A DNA stretch of 64,000 nt from the NCBI RefSeq assembly GCF_963576545.1, contig NC_083646.1, positions 19,684,163 to 19,748,162 on the forward strand. The letters run 5' to 3'. The translations under genes and the position numbers were made by a program. The notes under the pieces are model-generated. The model saw nothing but the letters and a program-made list of their open reading frames with translations. It was not told the DNA's origin and made no database searches. How positions within the stretch are numbered: the first letter of the stretch is position 1; every line of letters starts with the position of its first letter. Positions 38,372 through 53,513 of this stretch are shown piece after piece. Source of the DNA: Limanda limanda (Eukaryota; Chordata; Actinopteri; Pleuronectiformes; Pleuronectidae).

Positions 38372-41300
38372 GTCATAGTTCAAGTACTCTTAAATACAGA
38401 TAGATTTTCAGTTTGTAAACTATGATCCCATTTACAGAAAAATGGATGATTGTCGACTATCCATCCATATGGTTACTTCTGGTTTTTAAATGTTTGGTCA
38501 AAATGCCAAACTCTAAGTTTCCAAACAGCAGTTCAAAAACGAATTGTTGACGTCAAGGTGGGCTGCCATATTGATGAGACGAAGCAGTGTGTCCAATTTA
38601 AACAAGCAATGAATATACACCATAATTTCAGCAACAAAAAAAGCACCAATTAGTTCATAGCTTTGCTGAAAGAGAGTTATTAATTGTGTATTTCTCCACC
38701 ATTGACACCGTTCTGAATGGGTGAAGAGGAGAAGTAAGACTAGGACTAGATACGATTTAGGTCATCCAGGTTGGAGGAGACAAAGGCTGGAGCAGATAAA
38801 TAAAGCAGAGCATAACCATTAATATTGCTTTGATTTCATAACAACCTTGTGCTACTTTCACTTATTCAAAAAGGGATTTTTCTAAAGCACAAAACTTATG
38901 GCTTACAAGTTTCATTTATTTCCATGCATGTAATCCTTTATCGTTTGCGGCATTTATGATGCTCATCCTCTCACAATGACATTAGACAACTTTGTTCACT
39001 ATATGGCCACAAATGTGTTTCTTTAGTTCATGAGTTGACGGTGTGGCAGCTGCATAATGTTTCTGAACTGCACCATGTTCTCTCCATACAAATACACAAT
39101 TTAGACATAACCACTTGACTCTAGTGACACCACTTGTCCTATGACTAGTACATCTTAGGCTGCAGGATTGTATCACAGGGCAGAAAAGAGAGAAGCAATA
39201 TATCAAACATACTGGTGAAGAATCACAGAACCAGCTGAAAGACTGTTATACCTGGAAACTGATTTATAAGGTCAAGGGTTTTATGTCTGTGAGGTATGAA
39301 AGTTAAATCTCAGGTTGTATGCTTCTGCTTCTTGTTGCAGGAAATGTCAGTTTCCAAGTGATCGCCTAGACTTTGGCGGCCTGCGGGAGTTTCACAGAGG
39401 ACCCCCCAAATAAATTCACACTTCTCATAACATGAAAGACCTTTAATGTAATGTTTTACACTGTTTACTTTGTGTTTGTGCAGTGCTCATAGTCTTGAGC
39501 ACTTTCTATCGCACAACACATTGTCAACCAATAGCTGGACTGACCAAGAAGGGTTAGCTGGCACATCAGTGGCCAGGTGGACCATCAACAAAAAAAATAT
39601 ATTTTGCATGTTTTACTACCATAGGCAGGCAAGCACAACTTATTACACTAGTAGTATATGCTTTAGCGGTGCATGCTCCCACAATGCAGTTCTCAGCAGG
39701 CAGGCAGAAGTCACCATAACACTGGCCTTTTTGTGTACCTGTCACAAAAGCGTGGTGCATGTGTGTTTACATGTTTAAATGCATGTTAAAGGCCCTTTAG
39801 CGTCATCTTCTTTGTTTCATACTGTTAAATTAAAATGTTGTCAGAGCTAGCATATAAACTTTTTAGTTATGGGAAAAAAATTGTTTAAGAGATCATTGTG
39901 ACCTTCACATGATAATATAATTTGAAAAGTTAGAAAAAGGTTTTGTGAAAGCCCAAATAAAACACTGACCAGACTAATTATAATGGCCCAATATTTATTA
40001 TTTTATTATTTATCATAATTGGACCATGCTAAATGCAGCTGAAGACAGTAAAGGTGTGATTTGCAATATTAATTGAACATAAAGCTTTCTCCAACTTTAC
40101 AGCCTATAATAAAAACACTCCGTCAAACTGTAATAACAGCTCTGGGTCTGCATAGAACAGCATCTGGGTCCGGACTGCAGTCCCTCTATGGGTGACCTAT
40201 GCTAGATGATCGTAGGAATTTGTTTTTCTTTCAGCTTGCTCTTCAGGTGAGTCCATGCGCAGCCACCTTCCCAACATGTCGAGGCACGTTTCGCAAATCG
40301 ATGTATTTACTTAACCGATGATGCTGATCAACCTGCTAATGTAGGTCGATTTTGTGTTTGGTGAGTAAATCTAAGGAGAATACATGTCACAGTGGCTGGT
40401 AAACGTTTGGACCAAAATAGTCATGTTATAAATATTCTTCAGTCTCTACTGCTTATTGATGCCGCGTGTGCAAGATAAAAACAGAAAAATACTTGTCGTC
40501 TTGAATAAAAGATTAGTAACCATGAACACAGCAAATATGAATTTACTTGTGTGTCTATGTCTCAGCTCTTTCAAAGCTTCTCTTCCTGCCCCTGAATTTC
40601 ACTTCACATCACAACTTGTTCAGTTGAAAATCGAGACGAAGACTTCTTGAGCTGAACGCTTGCTTTTATTAATCACTGATCAATATCTTCATCATTTTGC
40701 TTCAGACTTAGTGTTGAACATAATACTTTATTATCACAATGAAATACTGATTCTGTGTAATGTTTGACATTCAACGGGGGTAAAAAAAACCTAACCCTTC
40801 ATTTAAAAAGGGATTTTCTGACTTATCTGCAAATTGATAAGGCGAACATGTCAAGCGGGAGTTTAATAATCCATGTAAAGCAATGTACCTCAGCAGGATG
40901 TGAGGATGTGCTTGGTACTCATTTTTTTGTCATGTCAAGATCTGTTCTCCATCTTCAGGTCACTTGACTCTGCTTTCATTGATTATGGGAAAATTCTCAC
41001 ACATCTACAATTACATTTTCTGTGATGCACAGTATATTGTAGTGCCAAAAAACACAGGAATTTCACCAACATCATCCATTCAATAACAGGAATATTTCAA
41101 GAGAACGGATGTTGCTTTACTTTTTGAGACAAAAACCTTTTTCTGTTTTTCTCTTGTTTCTGTGTCATTTTTGGTAATTTCATAAGCTGATCAAGAATGA
41201 TTGTGATTGATGGCTCATTGTGCATTCAGAGGCTGCATGTCAATCACCGGCATCAAACTCAAACGCTGAAAACTCTGAACCCTTAAATCAGAATAAATTA

Positions 41301-41382
41301 TGCTCATTCAGATAGACTTCTCTTGTAGATTAGTCATTTAAAATGAGAACTGTGCCAGATTTCCTTTTGTATCATGCAGTAA

Positions 41383-41497
41383 AAAGGGTGCAGCACGACA
41401 TTTGCCTCACTTGACTTTGCACATCCTGCGATATGGCTGCTGAAAATCCTCACACCGTGGAGACAATGCTAAAACTATATATTGTGCAGCCCTAACA
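41383..41497. repeat. Possible short MITE
   Basis: AGGGTGCAGCACGACA at the left and TATTGTGCAGCCCTAA at the right are inverted relative to each other and resemble the 'tagggctgcacgat' terminus of fish MITEs. Target duplications were not clear. Confidence 0.45.
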
Positions 41498-42562
41498 AGA
41501 ACTATATGAAATATCCCCAGAGATAGGATCCCTATCACGATTCAAATCAATATTTTTCTTCCTCTTAACGGTATTGAACTACACTTGAAATATTGTACTA
41601 ATGGTAAACAAGCACATATACTCTAAATGTGAGGTCCCATGATGCTTGGCATCTAGTAAAGCAACAGCTGTCAACATAATTGTATAATGACAGCAGCAGA
41701 AAGACCACCATAATGAGGTCATTATTTGTGCAGGGCTACACTGGAATTAACGGCTTTATTACCCTAACTCTCCGCCCGTCCTCTACCATCTTCAGCATAT
41801 AATTTCAGCACAATAATGAGTGCTTCAAACAGTCATTCACAGGCACAAGGGATTGAATGTAACATAAGTGCAGCACCGAGTGAGAGCGATGGGAAAAAAC
41901 TTCATAGAGCAAAGAGAATACATAGATCAATAGCGAAACACACTTATCAGGTCCATCACGGGAGTCGCTTCTTTTCATGTCGCTTTTGTCGTGCTCGCTT
42001 CTGAATTTCTGACTTAATTAATTAGTGACATTAATAAATTAAAGGCCTCTTTAATCTTTATCAAGGTTTCTATTTATAATTACCCTGGAAGAGGTAAGAA
42101 AATGAGAGAAAAGTGTTCATTATGTTCACCTTCTTATTCATTCCAGATGAAGTAACACCGCAGTGAAGGAAGGAAAGAAAAACAAGGGAAAACAACAACA
42201 ACAACTTCAGGTGTTACCATATGGATATGAGCATCTTTCACAACAACATGCTGGAAAACATATGTGCTGCATCTTTCTGAAGAAAGTTAAACAAAAAGTA
42301 AGGGAGTACAAGATAAGAAAGCTTGTTTTTCCCTTCTTCTGAGCGATTTCAGTATGGAGTGAATTAATTGAGGAAGAGCAGGCATTCTACTGGCACACAC
42401 TTTGGGCCCTAGAGGCACAGCAAAGATTCTGTCGTGGAATTATTTTCTGGTGCCACACAACACAGTCCCACACTGGGAGGAAATCCACCACTTGGAAAAA
42501 ACACAAATGTATGACAAAAACACCAAGTAAGACATTGCTATTTAGAGGTCTGGTTTGGTTTG

Positions 42563-42930
42563 AGAGGCGGTGGACTAGTGGCAGAAAACTTGGACTACTG
42601 GCAGAGAAGGGGTCTCTGGTTCGATGCTGGTTTGACTCCACGGTTCGTCTCCTCGGAGTTTCGGCTGAAACTTGCCTGGATGGTGTAACGAACCCGGACC
42701 TGTCCAAAGTTCAAAAAGACTCTTCTCCCTACCCTGTCTAGTGCCCCTGAGCAAGGCACCTTACTCCCCCAACATCTGCTCCCCGGGCGCCGTACCTGGC
42801 AGCCCACTGCTCTGCTCTGCATTGTGTCCTGCACCAGATGGGTGAAATGCAGAGGACTAATTTCCCCAATGCATGAGTGTGTCTTTGCATGTTTGTGCAT
42901 GTGTGTGGGATTAATAAAGTGTATCTTCTT
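42563..42930 (+). mobile_element. tRNA-derived SINE, near full length
   Basis: The head GGCGGTGGACTAGTGGCAGA and GGTCTCTGGTTCGATGC resemble pol III A and B boxes of a tRNA promoter. The body has GCCCCTGAGCAAGGCACCTT and CTGCTCCCCGGGCGCCG, and the tail is ATTAATAAAGTGTATCTTCT. The reverse copy at 26231-26463 confirms the element and its limits. The B box fits the consensus GGTTCGANNCC well. Confidence 0.8.
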
Positions 42931-43354
42931 CTGGATCTGGCAAAACCCAACAAATCTGAGCCCTATGCTTTTGTCTCATACCAAAAAATAAATCAAGCTT
43001 TTCCTCCTTTCTTAATGACAGGGTCAGTTCAATGTTAATTTAAAGCTTATCAGAAAAATACAATCTCTCCTTTCTTGTTTTGTAAAATTGTCAACCCTGT
43101 ACATCACATAGCCTAATCAGCAATGACTTAACAAAAGTATTACACATTATTCCGAAAATTTCTGCTGCACACAACATAACCCTAAAAAACATCCAATTGA
43201 AAGTTTGTAGACCTGATCTAAGAATTCCATGGTATTGCCCTTTTGGTATTTCCCTTTTGGTATTACCCTGCCACATATCCTTCCTCCTCCCTCCTTCACT
43301 TTACATGTTTACAATAAAAACCGGCTAATCAGAAATTATTAGAACTGGGGCTTG

Positions 43355-43412
43355 CACTAAAGTTGTGTGTGTGTTCTTGTATGTGTGCCTGTGTTTGTGT
43401 GTGTGTTTCTGT
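43355..43412. repeat. GT-rich simple repeat
   Basis: Interrupted TGTGTG runs occur on the plus strand. Confidence 0.7.
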
Positions 43413-45744
43413 TAGTACATTGCGTTTACAGCCTCTACTGCTCTCATAATTTTCCTGCATAATTTTTCCCACTTTTCTTTTTTGTAATGTTAATAGCCTT
43501 TTCATTTTATTTATTACTTGAAGGCTGCATAGCCACTGTTGTTTTCTGTTTGTTCCAATATATTTATGAAGGAGTGTGTGTTAAAGTAAATGGGATTTAT
43601 TGTTTTGTTTTTTGCTGTTGTATAGAATTAGGTATTGAACATCGTGGAAATTTCATGGTATCGTGACATCCCTTATTAACTGACATTGACTTTCATAACA
43701 AACCTGTTTTCTCGATTTAATATTACAAATCCAATAATATCTTTAGTAATTAGGAAGGAGTAAGAACTGTTCTCCTGCTACCATACATGGATAGTGCTGG
43801 GCAAACATATTTAATCGCCACATAAATGTTTTTTGTCAACATTCAAATTAATTAATTTAGTTCATTGCCATCAAAACCAACAGGATTTTTTTTATTTTTC
43901 AAAATGTTTTCATATTACATAAAAAAAAATATTTGAATTTTTAAATTGAATCATCTTAATCCTTTTTTTGTTTTAAACATGTCTAATGTATAGTAAATAA
44001 TATACTTTCTATTAAAATCTCTGAATCCCTGTCCTATTTATCAAAATAATGTTTGGGATGAAATTATTTAATGTTCAATAAAAAAAGTGAATAAAGTATT
44101 GGTATGCTTGTTTTAGCTGCATTTGCCTCACATGCTTCAACAAGGGATTCATTTTGCATAGTGCATTAGTGAGGCTTACAGCTGCAAATGTCAACCTCAG
44201 TTAAACCAAGGCCTTTTCCTGAGTCATTGCTGCGAAATTTAGAGTTTACAAGCATAAAATCGACCCTTTACTAAAATAAACCAGCAAAGTGCAAACAGCT
44301 TCTTCTGAAACCTGTCTTACATAATTACAATACACAATAACAGGCCAAAATATAACACAGACATTCAAGCTTTCTGTAATTCAACACTATGGTGGAAATA
44401 AATGACAAACTAAAATCATGTTTAAATCCAGTTTGAAACTCACTATAAAGACTTTCAAGACTTCTGTCCTCCCAAACCTCTCTCTACCCGTACAATACAC
44501 CATCTGCAAACGGAGCCAGGGAACACCCTGCTGTGTTGCAATCATATCACAACAAAATTAAACTCAAATTAGGTTAATTTAAATGGAATAATTAGACTGA
44601 GAAGAAAAAACACCAGGGCCAAAGAGTTCAAACAAACCCAAAGGTAGAGAGATTCGCAAAGAAAGACAGATACAAAAAGAAGCTGTAGAACATAATGTTG
44701 AAAAGGTTGATGAATGTGCAACTGGAAAAGATACGATGCTGACACACATAAACGTAGTTTTGTGTATGCTCATAAATGTTTATAAACATATTTTTAAAAA
44801 TGGCAAAGTTTCTGTACCATCGAACACAGAGCAAGCTAATTACACAGTCTTTTTCTAGGCCATGAGAACAGGAACAAGACAGGAGAAGCATCACCTGTGT
44901 GATGACATTAGATGAGGGCGTACGTCAACATGCCTGAATCTTTGTTTTAACTTTAAAACTCATCTAAAGACAGCGAGACAATCAGAGACAAACTAAAGCT
45001 GCCTCTGACAGCACAACTGCCTGTTTCTGACAGAACAACTGACAAACCAGTGCAGCTGCAATTACCTTGGTTCACTTACACTGAAATCCATCTCTTTATA
45101 TTTCATTAGATATTTCAGAACAGTTGTCACTGAATGGACCTGGAACCTCAACTGAACACTGAGTGGCCATTTAATTAACATTGAACAGAGGCAGCTTTAA
45201 GAAGAACGGTGACAACACTCTGGAGCTTACACAGTGTCACTATGACCAACCTGTCAAATACCAGGCGTCACCATGACAGCATTAAGGCCTTTGTAATTCC
45301 AAAAAAGCCACATCAAGACATCAATCATTTTTATTTGTGGTCGTTTTGGGCTTTGTCTATACAACTAAGGAAATTCTTTTGAACGGATATTTAAAAAAAT
45401 AAAATATAACACAAAATCAACTAAAAACATACAAATAAGCATTCTGAACCAATAGGTGGCAATACATACAAACAGAAAAGACTGCCTAGTTCAATGCTAA
45501 ATTTGGCCATAGACTTGCAAATAGACCAAGCAGTTATCAGTGTCTAACCAAACGTAGAAGAAACGGTGGTTTCTGGGGCATGCTCATTAAACAAAGCCAG
45601 AGTGGAAATGCGCATCATAAGCTTTGACATCACCATTTCCCAAACACTTAGTTTAACATGTTCACATGGATACACAGAATCTGTTAATTTTTAAAATCTG
45701 CACATGAAAAGGCATTAGTAAGACTTTCCATTTTAGTGAATTTA

Positions 45745-45865
45745 AACGCTTCTTTCGAGTGGACGAGAGGCCCAAAAACAGAGGGAAAAACGAGTTTAGC
45801 AAAATATCCACATCAGTGTGGACATGGTGTTCGTCACACCCACGTATAAAAACAGGACGAGTTAG
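45745..45865. repeat. Possible old fish repeat
   Basis: TCGAGTGGACGAGAGGCCC followed by AATATCCACATCAGTGTGG resembles the terminal parts of a teleost repeat known to me as 'gtggacgagaggc...cgtgtggac'. It may be related to 16759-16930. Confidence 0.4.
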
Positions 45866-46523
45866 TTAATATTGCAATATAACTTTCATCAATGGCAATA
45901 CGACAAAGGTTCAACATATAAATCAATATATTATGTATGCATTAATGTAAGTATGGTGAGAAGGTACAACAAATTATGTACTTGATCAACCGCAGATATG
46001 ACACATGTTTTTTCTGTTTATCAAGTGTTTGTCATTCTCTGCTCAAGACTCCTGAGAAATAATAAAGTGACATTTATTGTGGTAATTATCAATATCGACT
46101 GATGGAAAGATTATTTTTATTATTTTTGCCTCAAACCAAGCCAACATCTAGCCATGTTTGTTTTTTCGTATTAGTTTGCACACTTAAACTGTTGAGTGTG
46201 ACACAACCTTAAAAACACTCTAAAACCAATCATGTGTTATTATAATCCTAAACGTACCTGACAGTATCAATAACAACAGAACTTGTCTTTTACAGCAGCA
46301 AATCATATTAATTATGACTATGTCCCATTTAGGTGTCAAAGAAAGGTAAGACATGACATTTCCCCCTGCAGAGTGCAAAATACCAGGGCAGGGACAGAAA
46401 TGGAATGAAGGCACAATTAATTTCAAATTAAATTGTACTGTAAGACTTTTTAAATGTGAACCTGTGAAATTCACTGACAAATTACCTGAAGTTTGCAGAC
46501 ACAGGACGATGTTGATGGGGGCT

Positions 46524-46560
46524 CAGCTGTGTAGCATTAGCATTAGAATTAGCCGTTAGC
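46524..46560. repeat. Imperfect TTAGCA hexamer repeat
   Basis: TAGCATTAGCATTAGAATTA followed by GCCGTTAGCC is an imperfect hexanucleotide repeat of a kind frequent in teleost dispersed repeats. The flanking 46340-46840 may belong to the same element, but I cannot delimit it. Confidence 0.5.
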
Positions 46561-47989
46561 CAAACTTAGCTAAACTTTGACCTGGCTAACGTTACATTGC
46601 GTAAAAGAAGCTCGTGTAGAAAGTAAATGATCTTATTTAGGAAGTAAATGAACTCCTCTGGGAAGTGAAGACTGACAGACAGTAGTAACTGGTACAGGTG
46701 AAGGCTCATGTCCTCCATGTTGCTCCCTCTCTCAGCTGTCACTGCTCTGACTGAGGACACCGCCATTACCTCAAGAGGAAGAGTGGAGATGCTTTCAAAA
46801 ACATAGGAAATATGGCTTCTGCTCTTCAGTTCTATATGAGGACTTGGAAGGTCTACACGTGCCAGACAGACAGAGAGACAGATAAAATTATGTCACCAAT
46901 GTTCGCTCTGTGTTATCATTTTCTGTGACAGCTTCTTGTAGCCTATATAGTACAGAGCTAATTCAGAATTATTTCCTGTCATTAGTGAGTCCTCTTCTAT
47001 GGAAGAGAAGCTAGAACATTCACTTGAGAAAAACAAAATCTGCAGTTTTTCTTAATTAACTACTTAATTATGTTTAAGAAAAACAAAGCCGATTATTTAT
47101 TGATTGATATGCAGCAACAACCGTAGCTTCCGTTTCCTTCTTGTTTTTAATTATTATTATTATTTAAATAATTAGGATAAGTTTCCTAAAGAATTTTTTT
47201 AAACAAATCTGCTCTGTTTTTCTGAATTAATGAGAAAATGTATCGTTAATTAAGAAATACAGAGCGGAAATTCGTTTTCTCAAGTGCATACAATAAGCTA
47301 CCATACTCAAACAGTTCAACACTATACTTTATATACTTTTGTATTGTGTGTGTGTGTGTGTTGGGGGGGGGCATTGTGAGCGTTTTATGGTACAGAGTGA
47401 AATAGCAAACTTTGTGTTCATCCTACCTGGTTAATCTGCAGTGAAGATTTTATAGTTAATGTTTTCTTTCGATAAAATGTAATGTAATTATCTTTTTTAG
47501 TGTTCACATGTGTGTGTTTATATGTAAGTGTGAATGATTATGATGATGATTTACTTGACTGGTGTTATTTTTCTTATTTTGCATGTCGGATATTTCAGAG
47601 GTCTGTTCACGAGCCATTCAATCTTCAGACCAAAGTGCTTAACTTTTGCGATACAGCTCAATATCAAGCATTACATCAACAAAAAAAAGGTTGTGCTGTT
47701 ACTTTGAAGACAATTTGCTAAAGAGGAAGTTATTCTATGAAGGTTTTCACTATTACAGAGGCCAGCACCCGCAACACCCATGAATGTCTGTGTCAGTCCA
47801 GTATGATGAAATAAAAATAGCCAGATGATCAAAATGAACTGGCAGGCCTGATATTATTGGACGTAAGACGCCAGCTGCCAACCAATGTCCCGAGCCGAGA
47901 CGCAGAAGACGATATATTAACTCGGTCCACAGACTGCCTGTTAAGCCCCACCTCCACTGACTCCGCCTCTTGTTTTGTCAGGCTTTATT

Positions 47990-48180
47990 GATATTAAATG
48001 TATGATGTCTCCAAATTGCACTAAATTCAGTACTGCGCTTGCATAATTTACACCCAACATCCCAAATATGAAGTCGATGGGATGAACGGTTCTCGAGATA
48101 TCCGCATACAGACGGCAGAAAACCAGACAGACGTTTGTGGAATCCTTCTTTATGGAAGGGTTGTCTCTCCAAAATACATA
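47990..48180. repeat. Possible dispersed repeat with TCTCGAGATATCC core
   Basis: GAAGTCGATGGGATGAACGG and TTCTCGAGATATCCGC resemble a phrase common in fish dispersed repeats. No termini were found, so the extent is a guess. Confidence 0.35.
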
Positions 48181-50343
48181 ATTAATAACTTTTGTTAACA
48201 ATAATCACCGATACATTATGAGGTTTACACCCTGCATTTACACCAACTGGTTAAATGAGCTGTTTTATCAAAACTGCGGACTTGATTAAATTTTAAAGGT
48301 ACTATTGGCAGTGAAGAACAGGTTCTGGCACAGTGACAACACTAGTTACCCTTAATAGCCAATATGTTTATTTCAGCATGTGAGGCAACTGAAGAAGCAT
48401 ATGATGTCTGCCATTACTCCTTGTTATGTAATGTCACTGGCATAAAAGTGAAATTACTGGTATTTAAATGTCTCTTTTTAATAAAACACACATGGTTTGA
48501 GACCAATGTTGTTGTGGTGTGGCTGAATATTTTTGGTTTGGTTCAATCCAAGCAAGGCAATGAAGATTTCACTGGTGCAGCAGCAAACTAAGAGCTACGT
48601 CCTCTTTACCCAAATGCAGGAAGGCACAGTGTGATTAAAAGTCACAGCAATGTCAGACACTTTTGTAATTGCTGAAAGACTTGAAAAAGTACATTATTTC
48701 TAGGGCTTTTTTAAAACACTTTTTTTGACAAGAGATGTGGGATCAATACGTGATGTGGAGTCAAACCAGCATGGTGACAAACCCTCATAAGCCCGACCTT
48801 GAAAACCGCATTACGCAACATAATCTTTTAAGTATCTAAAGTGATTCAGCCGCTAAAGTATCAACAATGATTCAGCTCTTGAATAATTCCCCTTCATTGC
48901 CACTGTTTGCTATACATCCCCCATGTGACCTCAGTCCACTTCCACTGAACTTCAGCCACGTATATGGCACTGCCTAATGTTGGAGCCCACTCTCACGAAG
49001 CACACTCGTGAATACAAGTGGACGGTCAGACTTTAAAATGTCTATAAAAAGTCAATTGAATCTTATTCTAATAAAATGTGCTTCTCCTCACTCCTCAGTC
49101 AGCACAGACAAGAGATTACTTTGTCACAATGTGCGGCACACAGTTCTATAAAAGAGTGGATTTATTGTTTATTTTGAGCTGTTTGGTTTGGCAAGGAAAA
49201 GATGAAATTTTAAATGTGTTGTCTTTTGCTTTTGAAATCCAAACACAAAATAATTCTTTGATGCAGGCTTCATTGGGAAAATAGAAAATGGATCATCCAA
49301 AGAAAGCTGCTATTCAGATTCCCTCTGAATCTGACAAACATCATATCCTTTATTTATTGCCAAACTAAAAGATGTTCAATTGTAGGCTCATAACCTTCAC
49401 GCTTCACTAGTCCAGGAAGATTTGAGGTTTTGATTGACTTTATATTTGTGATACCATGTTTAATAAACAAACAAAAAAGCTTCAAAATTACCGGCAAAAC
49501 AAAAGTTACCGATGTACCCTGAGAAAATGTTTTCATCAAACCTCAGCTTTCAGTATTTCTGTCTCTGTATGAATGCCTCTGTGGAGAAGAGTCTTGTTTC
49601 CATCCCTAATAATGTCTTACCGTTTCAGTACAAGCCTCCCTTGCAAATATCCTGTGACTGTCTCCTCAACCTTCTATGGCTCCTTCATTAATTCAATTAT
49701 TGGATTTTGCTAAGCTGTAAAGAGTGATTTTACAGTCAAAATCAAACCCAGGTTGAGTCTAATAGATCTGTTAGAGACTGACAATGAGGATCGGGAGATG
49801 TAGAAATAAAAAGCCACACGGGAAAATGGTAGTACTTCAATATCAGCGTTTGTGAGGATGCAAGGATTTATTAGGCTTTTCAGTGACCAATACAAATGTG
49901 AAATCTTTGTGTTTGATGTTTTCCTTTACCCCTGTGTCCTACAGTGAAGCATTTGTTAAAGGTCAGTGATTACCAAGCTGGCCTTCATACCACTGAAGCC
50001 AGCACATCATGCTGATTCAGAAATAAATGCTAGTGATTCAGACTGATGGGTTTCTTTGCTTTTTGGAATCTTGACTCAGTTCTATTTAAAGTCGCTCATG
50101 AAAGAAGCTTTAAACATTTTTTATAGAAACATATATGTGTCTGTATATATATGTTTTTTCAACTATGTATGTTTTTTCAAGAATGCGCAATATTTGTCCT
50201 GTGTGCATTAAAGATGAACTTTCCTTCAGAAGGTATCACTGAAGGCTTCCCCCCCGCCCCCCCCTCACATCTTTCCGTCCCTGCCTGCCAGCCTTCAAAC
50301 GCAGCCTTCAAGATGCACAGCTTCAGGGCCGCTCGCTCCCTTA

Positions 50344-50784
<441 letters not shown>

Positions 50785-51735
50785 CTATTCAAGTAATGCT
50801 TTAATTGTAACAGCTGCATGCACAGCTTTAAGTTCAGGTGCAGTATTTCTTCAACTGAGAACAAATTGTTTGGAAAATTCTGATTGTTCTCTGCTGGCAC
50901 AAGCTGTGAGGGGAATCTGCCAACCAGCTGAGCAGGAAACTGGAAATTTCCAGTTTTAGTCAAATTTAAAAAAAGAAAAGAAAAAAAAAAAGTCTGCAGC
51001 TCTAACCGGGGCAATAATGAAAAAGAAATGCACAATTGAGGACTTCAATTATGTTACACTGAGCAAAATGTTTGTGATGCATCGTTACTGCCAAATTCTT
51101 TCTAGAGGGTCAGAAATCCCCAGAGACAAGCAACAAGCAAGGTCTGCCAATTTGGTGCCACAAGCCCTTAACAATCTGTTTCACAGCCCACACAAGAAAG
51201 ATCTCTGGTACCTTGGTAAACTGGCTTGCTGAAAAAAATCAATACTCTTGACATATAAGGTTAACCTGTTAGAAGAAACCCCAATTTTTGTGCAAAAGCC
51301 TGAAAATAATGTACCCAAAATATAAATGCGTCAGTTCAACCATTCAGCCCCAGTGACTGCAGCCATAACAAACAGCCAACAGATAAAGCACGACACTATC
51401 ATACTACACTAATGTGATTGCTTGGCTAACCTGAGCAGTGTTAATGTAAATGAACACTCCATGCTACACTGTTTTTTCCTCACACAATCAAACCCGTTAT
51501 TTCACACTTCCACTCCCAGTTTAACTCACACACTCACACAGTGTATAAACATGATGCCACACACACTGTTCCGTGGAGCACAGAAAAAAAAAAACTGCTT
51601 TGTTTGAGTCTATCTTGAATGTTGTCTAATGAAAAGTAAACTTAATTAAGATGCATAGTTTACCCCCACAATTTAGCCTTAGTGTAATTAGCTTTTCACA
51701 GTCTGTAGGTAAAGGATGTTTCTTGCATAGTGTTA

Positions 51736-51785
51736 GCACACAGACACACACGCACAGACACACACACACAGCAAACACACACATA
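51736..51785. repeat. CA-rich simple repeat
   Basis: Interrupted ACACAC runs with GACA and GCAA variants occur on the plus strand. Confidence 0.8.
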
Positions 51786-53513
51786 TCACTATGCAGCTAA
51801 GATGGTCTCTTAATGGACAGACAGCCATAATTTGTCTCCAGTATGTACTCCTTCTTATAAACGGATGTGAGCAAATAGTCCAAATGTTAAACTGTAAAGC
51901 AAACAGACAATTAATGTTCCTCTTGTCAAGCTCTCTAATTTTAGTTTTGGACAAATCCTAGCAGCTGTTATTTGTATTTCACACAAAAAACAACTCTGTT
52001 ATCACGGATAAAATTATCCACTGGGACATTCTTACATAATCTCTACATCTTGCAACACCTTCAGGATATTATACTCTTGTCCAGAGTCACTGACATCACT
52101 GTATATTTCCACCTATTGTCAGATAACTGACCGCCCCTGCTGACCAATTCACTCCTCCCCCATGCGGTGATTAAGTGGCCTGACCTTGTTATAGATACAG
52201 TTATAGATACAGTATGCCCGTACAAGGTCTATGATGTTGTGTCTGGCAATGAGCTGCTGCTCTCAGCGCAGCAGGTAAAAATCCCTCCAAGGTTTGTCCT
52301 ATGTCTAAGGTGTAATTATTTCTGCCAACAATTGGTGTAATCATGGCAAATTTACAGCATTAATGCACCACCTACAGGGTCGACACCATCCAACCTCTGA
52401 CACTGTACATTGTTGCTGCTATCAAGTGCTCTTGGAAATATCATAATTACCCATATAACCCTCAGTGGGGATTCAAACAGTTTGAGCATGAGTGAAAAAG
52501 GTAAAGATTTGTGATCACAGGTTTAGGAAAACTGCAATCTTACTTGTTTGACCAACAGCTGCTGTTATATTTGTTGTTGCTCTGTGGCCTCTACATTGAG
52601 TTTTGTAGCATGTTGTCACACATTCTTGATTTTAATCAACTGAAATGCCCGATTCACATGGTTTAAATGTTTGCCAATCTGCCACCAACATATTTTTCCT
52701 GGTTGCTAAAATTTGCTTTATTTTCCAACTAAAAGGAATAATGGACTGGATGCCGGATACATGCATAATATTTAAAGAAAAGCTATGAAGCGCGTGGAGA
52801 CAAAGAGGTCCAAACTCACATTGGCAATTAAAAAATGTCCCTGTGCAAGAAATGTGAAAAAGCCTTGTCCATTACTGAAGGCGAGCCCACCTGCAGCTGG
52901 ACTGTTGTTGTTATAGTTAGACGTAATTCACTTCAGTCAAAGCAGTGGGCCCTGGCATAATTACGAGGCCAGAAATGAGTCACCACTGCCATGTTTATGA
53001 ACATAATTATAAAACTATTTCTGATAACATTAAACTTCTCTCCACAGGACGATGGAATTGTACTGAGTAACAGTGGGAGCGACAGAGATATAATGAATAC
53101 TCACATAATTTTATTGTATGTTTAATCTAGGACATACGATTATTTAACGGCAACATGCAAACGTTTAGGCTTTATATTGATGGAAGGAGAATGCCGCCAT
53201 TTTTATGTTATGCCACTTGCTTGTCAAACATTAAACAATAAGCCTATCGACCGCAGTTTGGTGTTAGAAATATGTGGAAACCAGGGGCCAGGGACGGTTT
53301 AACCACAGTTTGGCATTTACCTTATTTGTAAGAGTTAGTGTTTTGGAAATGTACTCAAGCAGATCAAGTCTTCTTAATTCATGAGATAAGTCATATTAAA
53401 TCGCTGGAAAACCCTTTCACTGTTACAACAGAAGGATCACAGTTAATAATGAGAACAGATGTCTTGTTCGATGTCTGTTGCCGTGAGAGTGTTAAAATAT
53501 CCTTCCTAAATCT

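Noticed and set aside
42563..42640. A functional tRNA gene
   Set aside because: A and B box-like motifs are present, but no cloverleaf is seen and the sequence continues as a SINE body with a second copy elsewhere.
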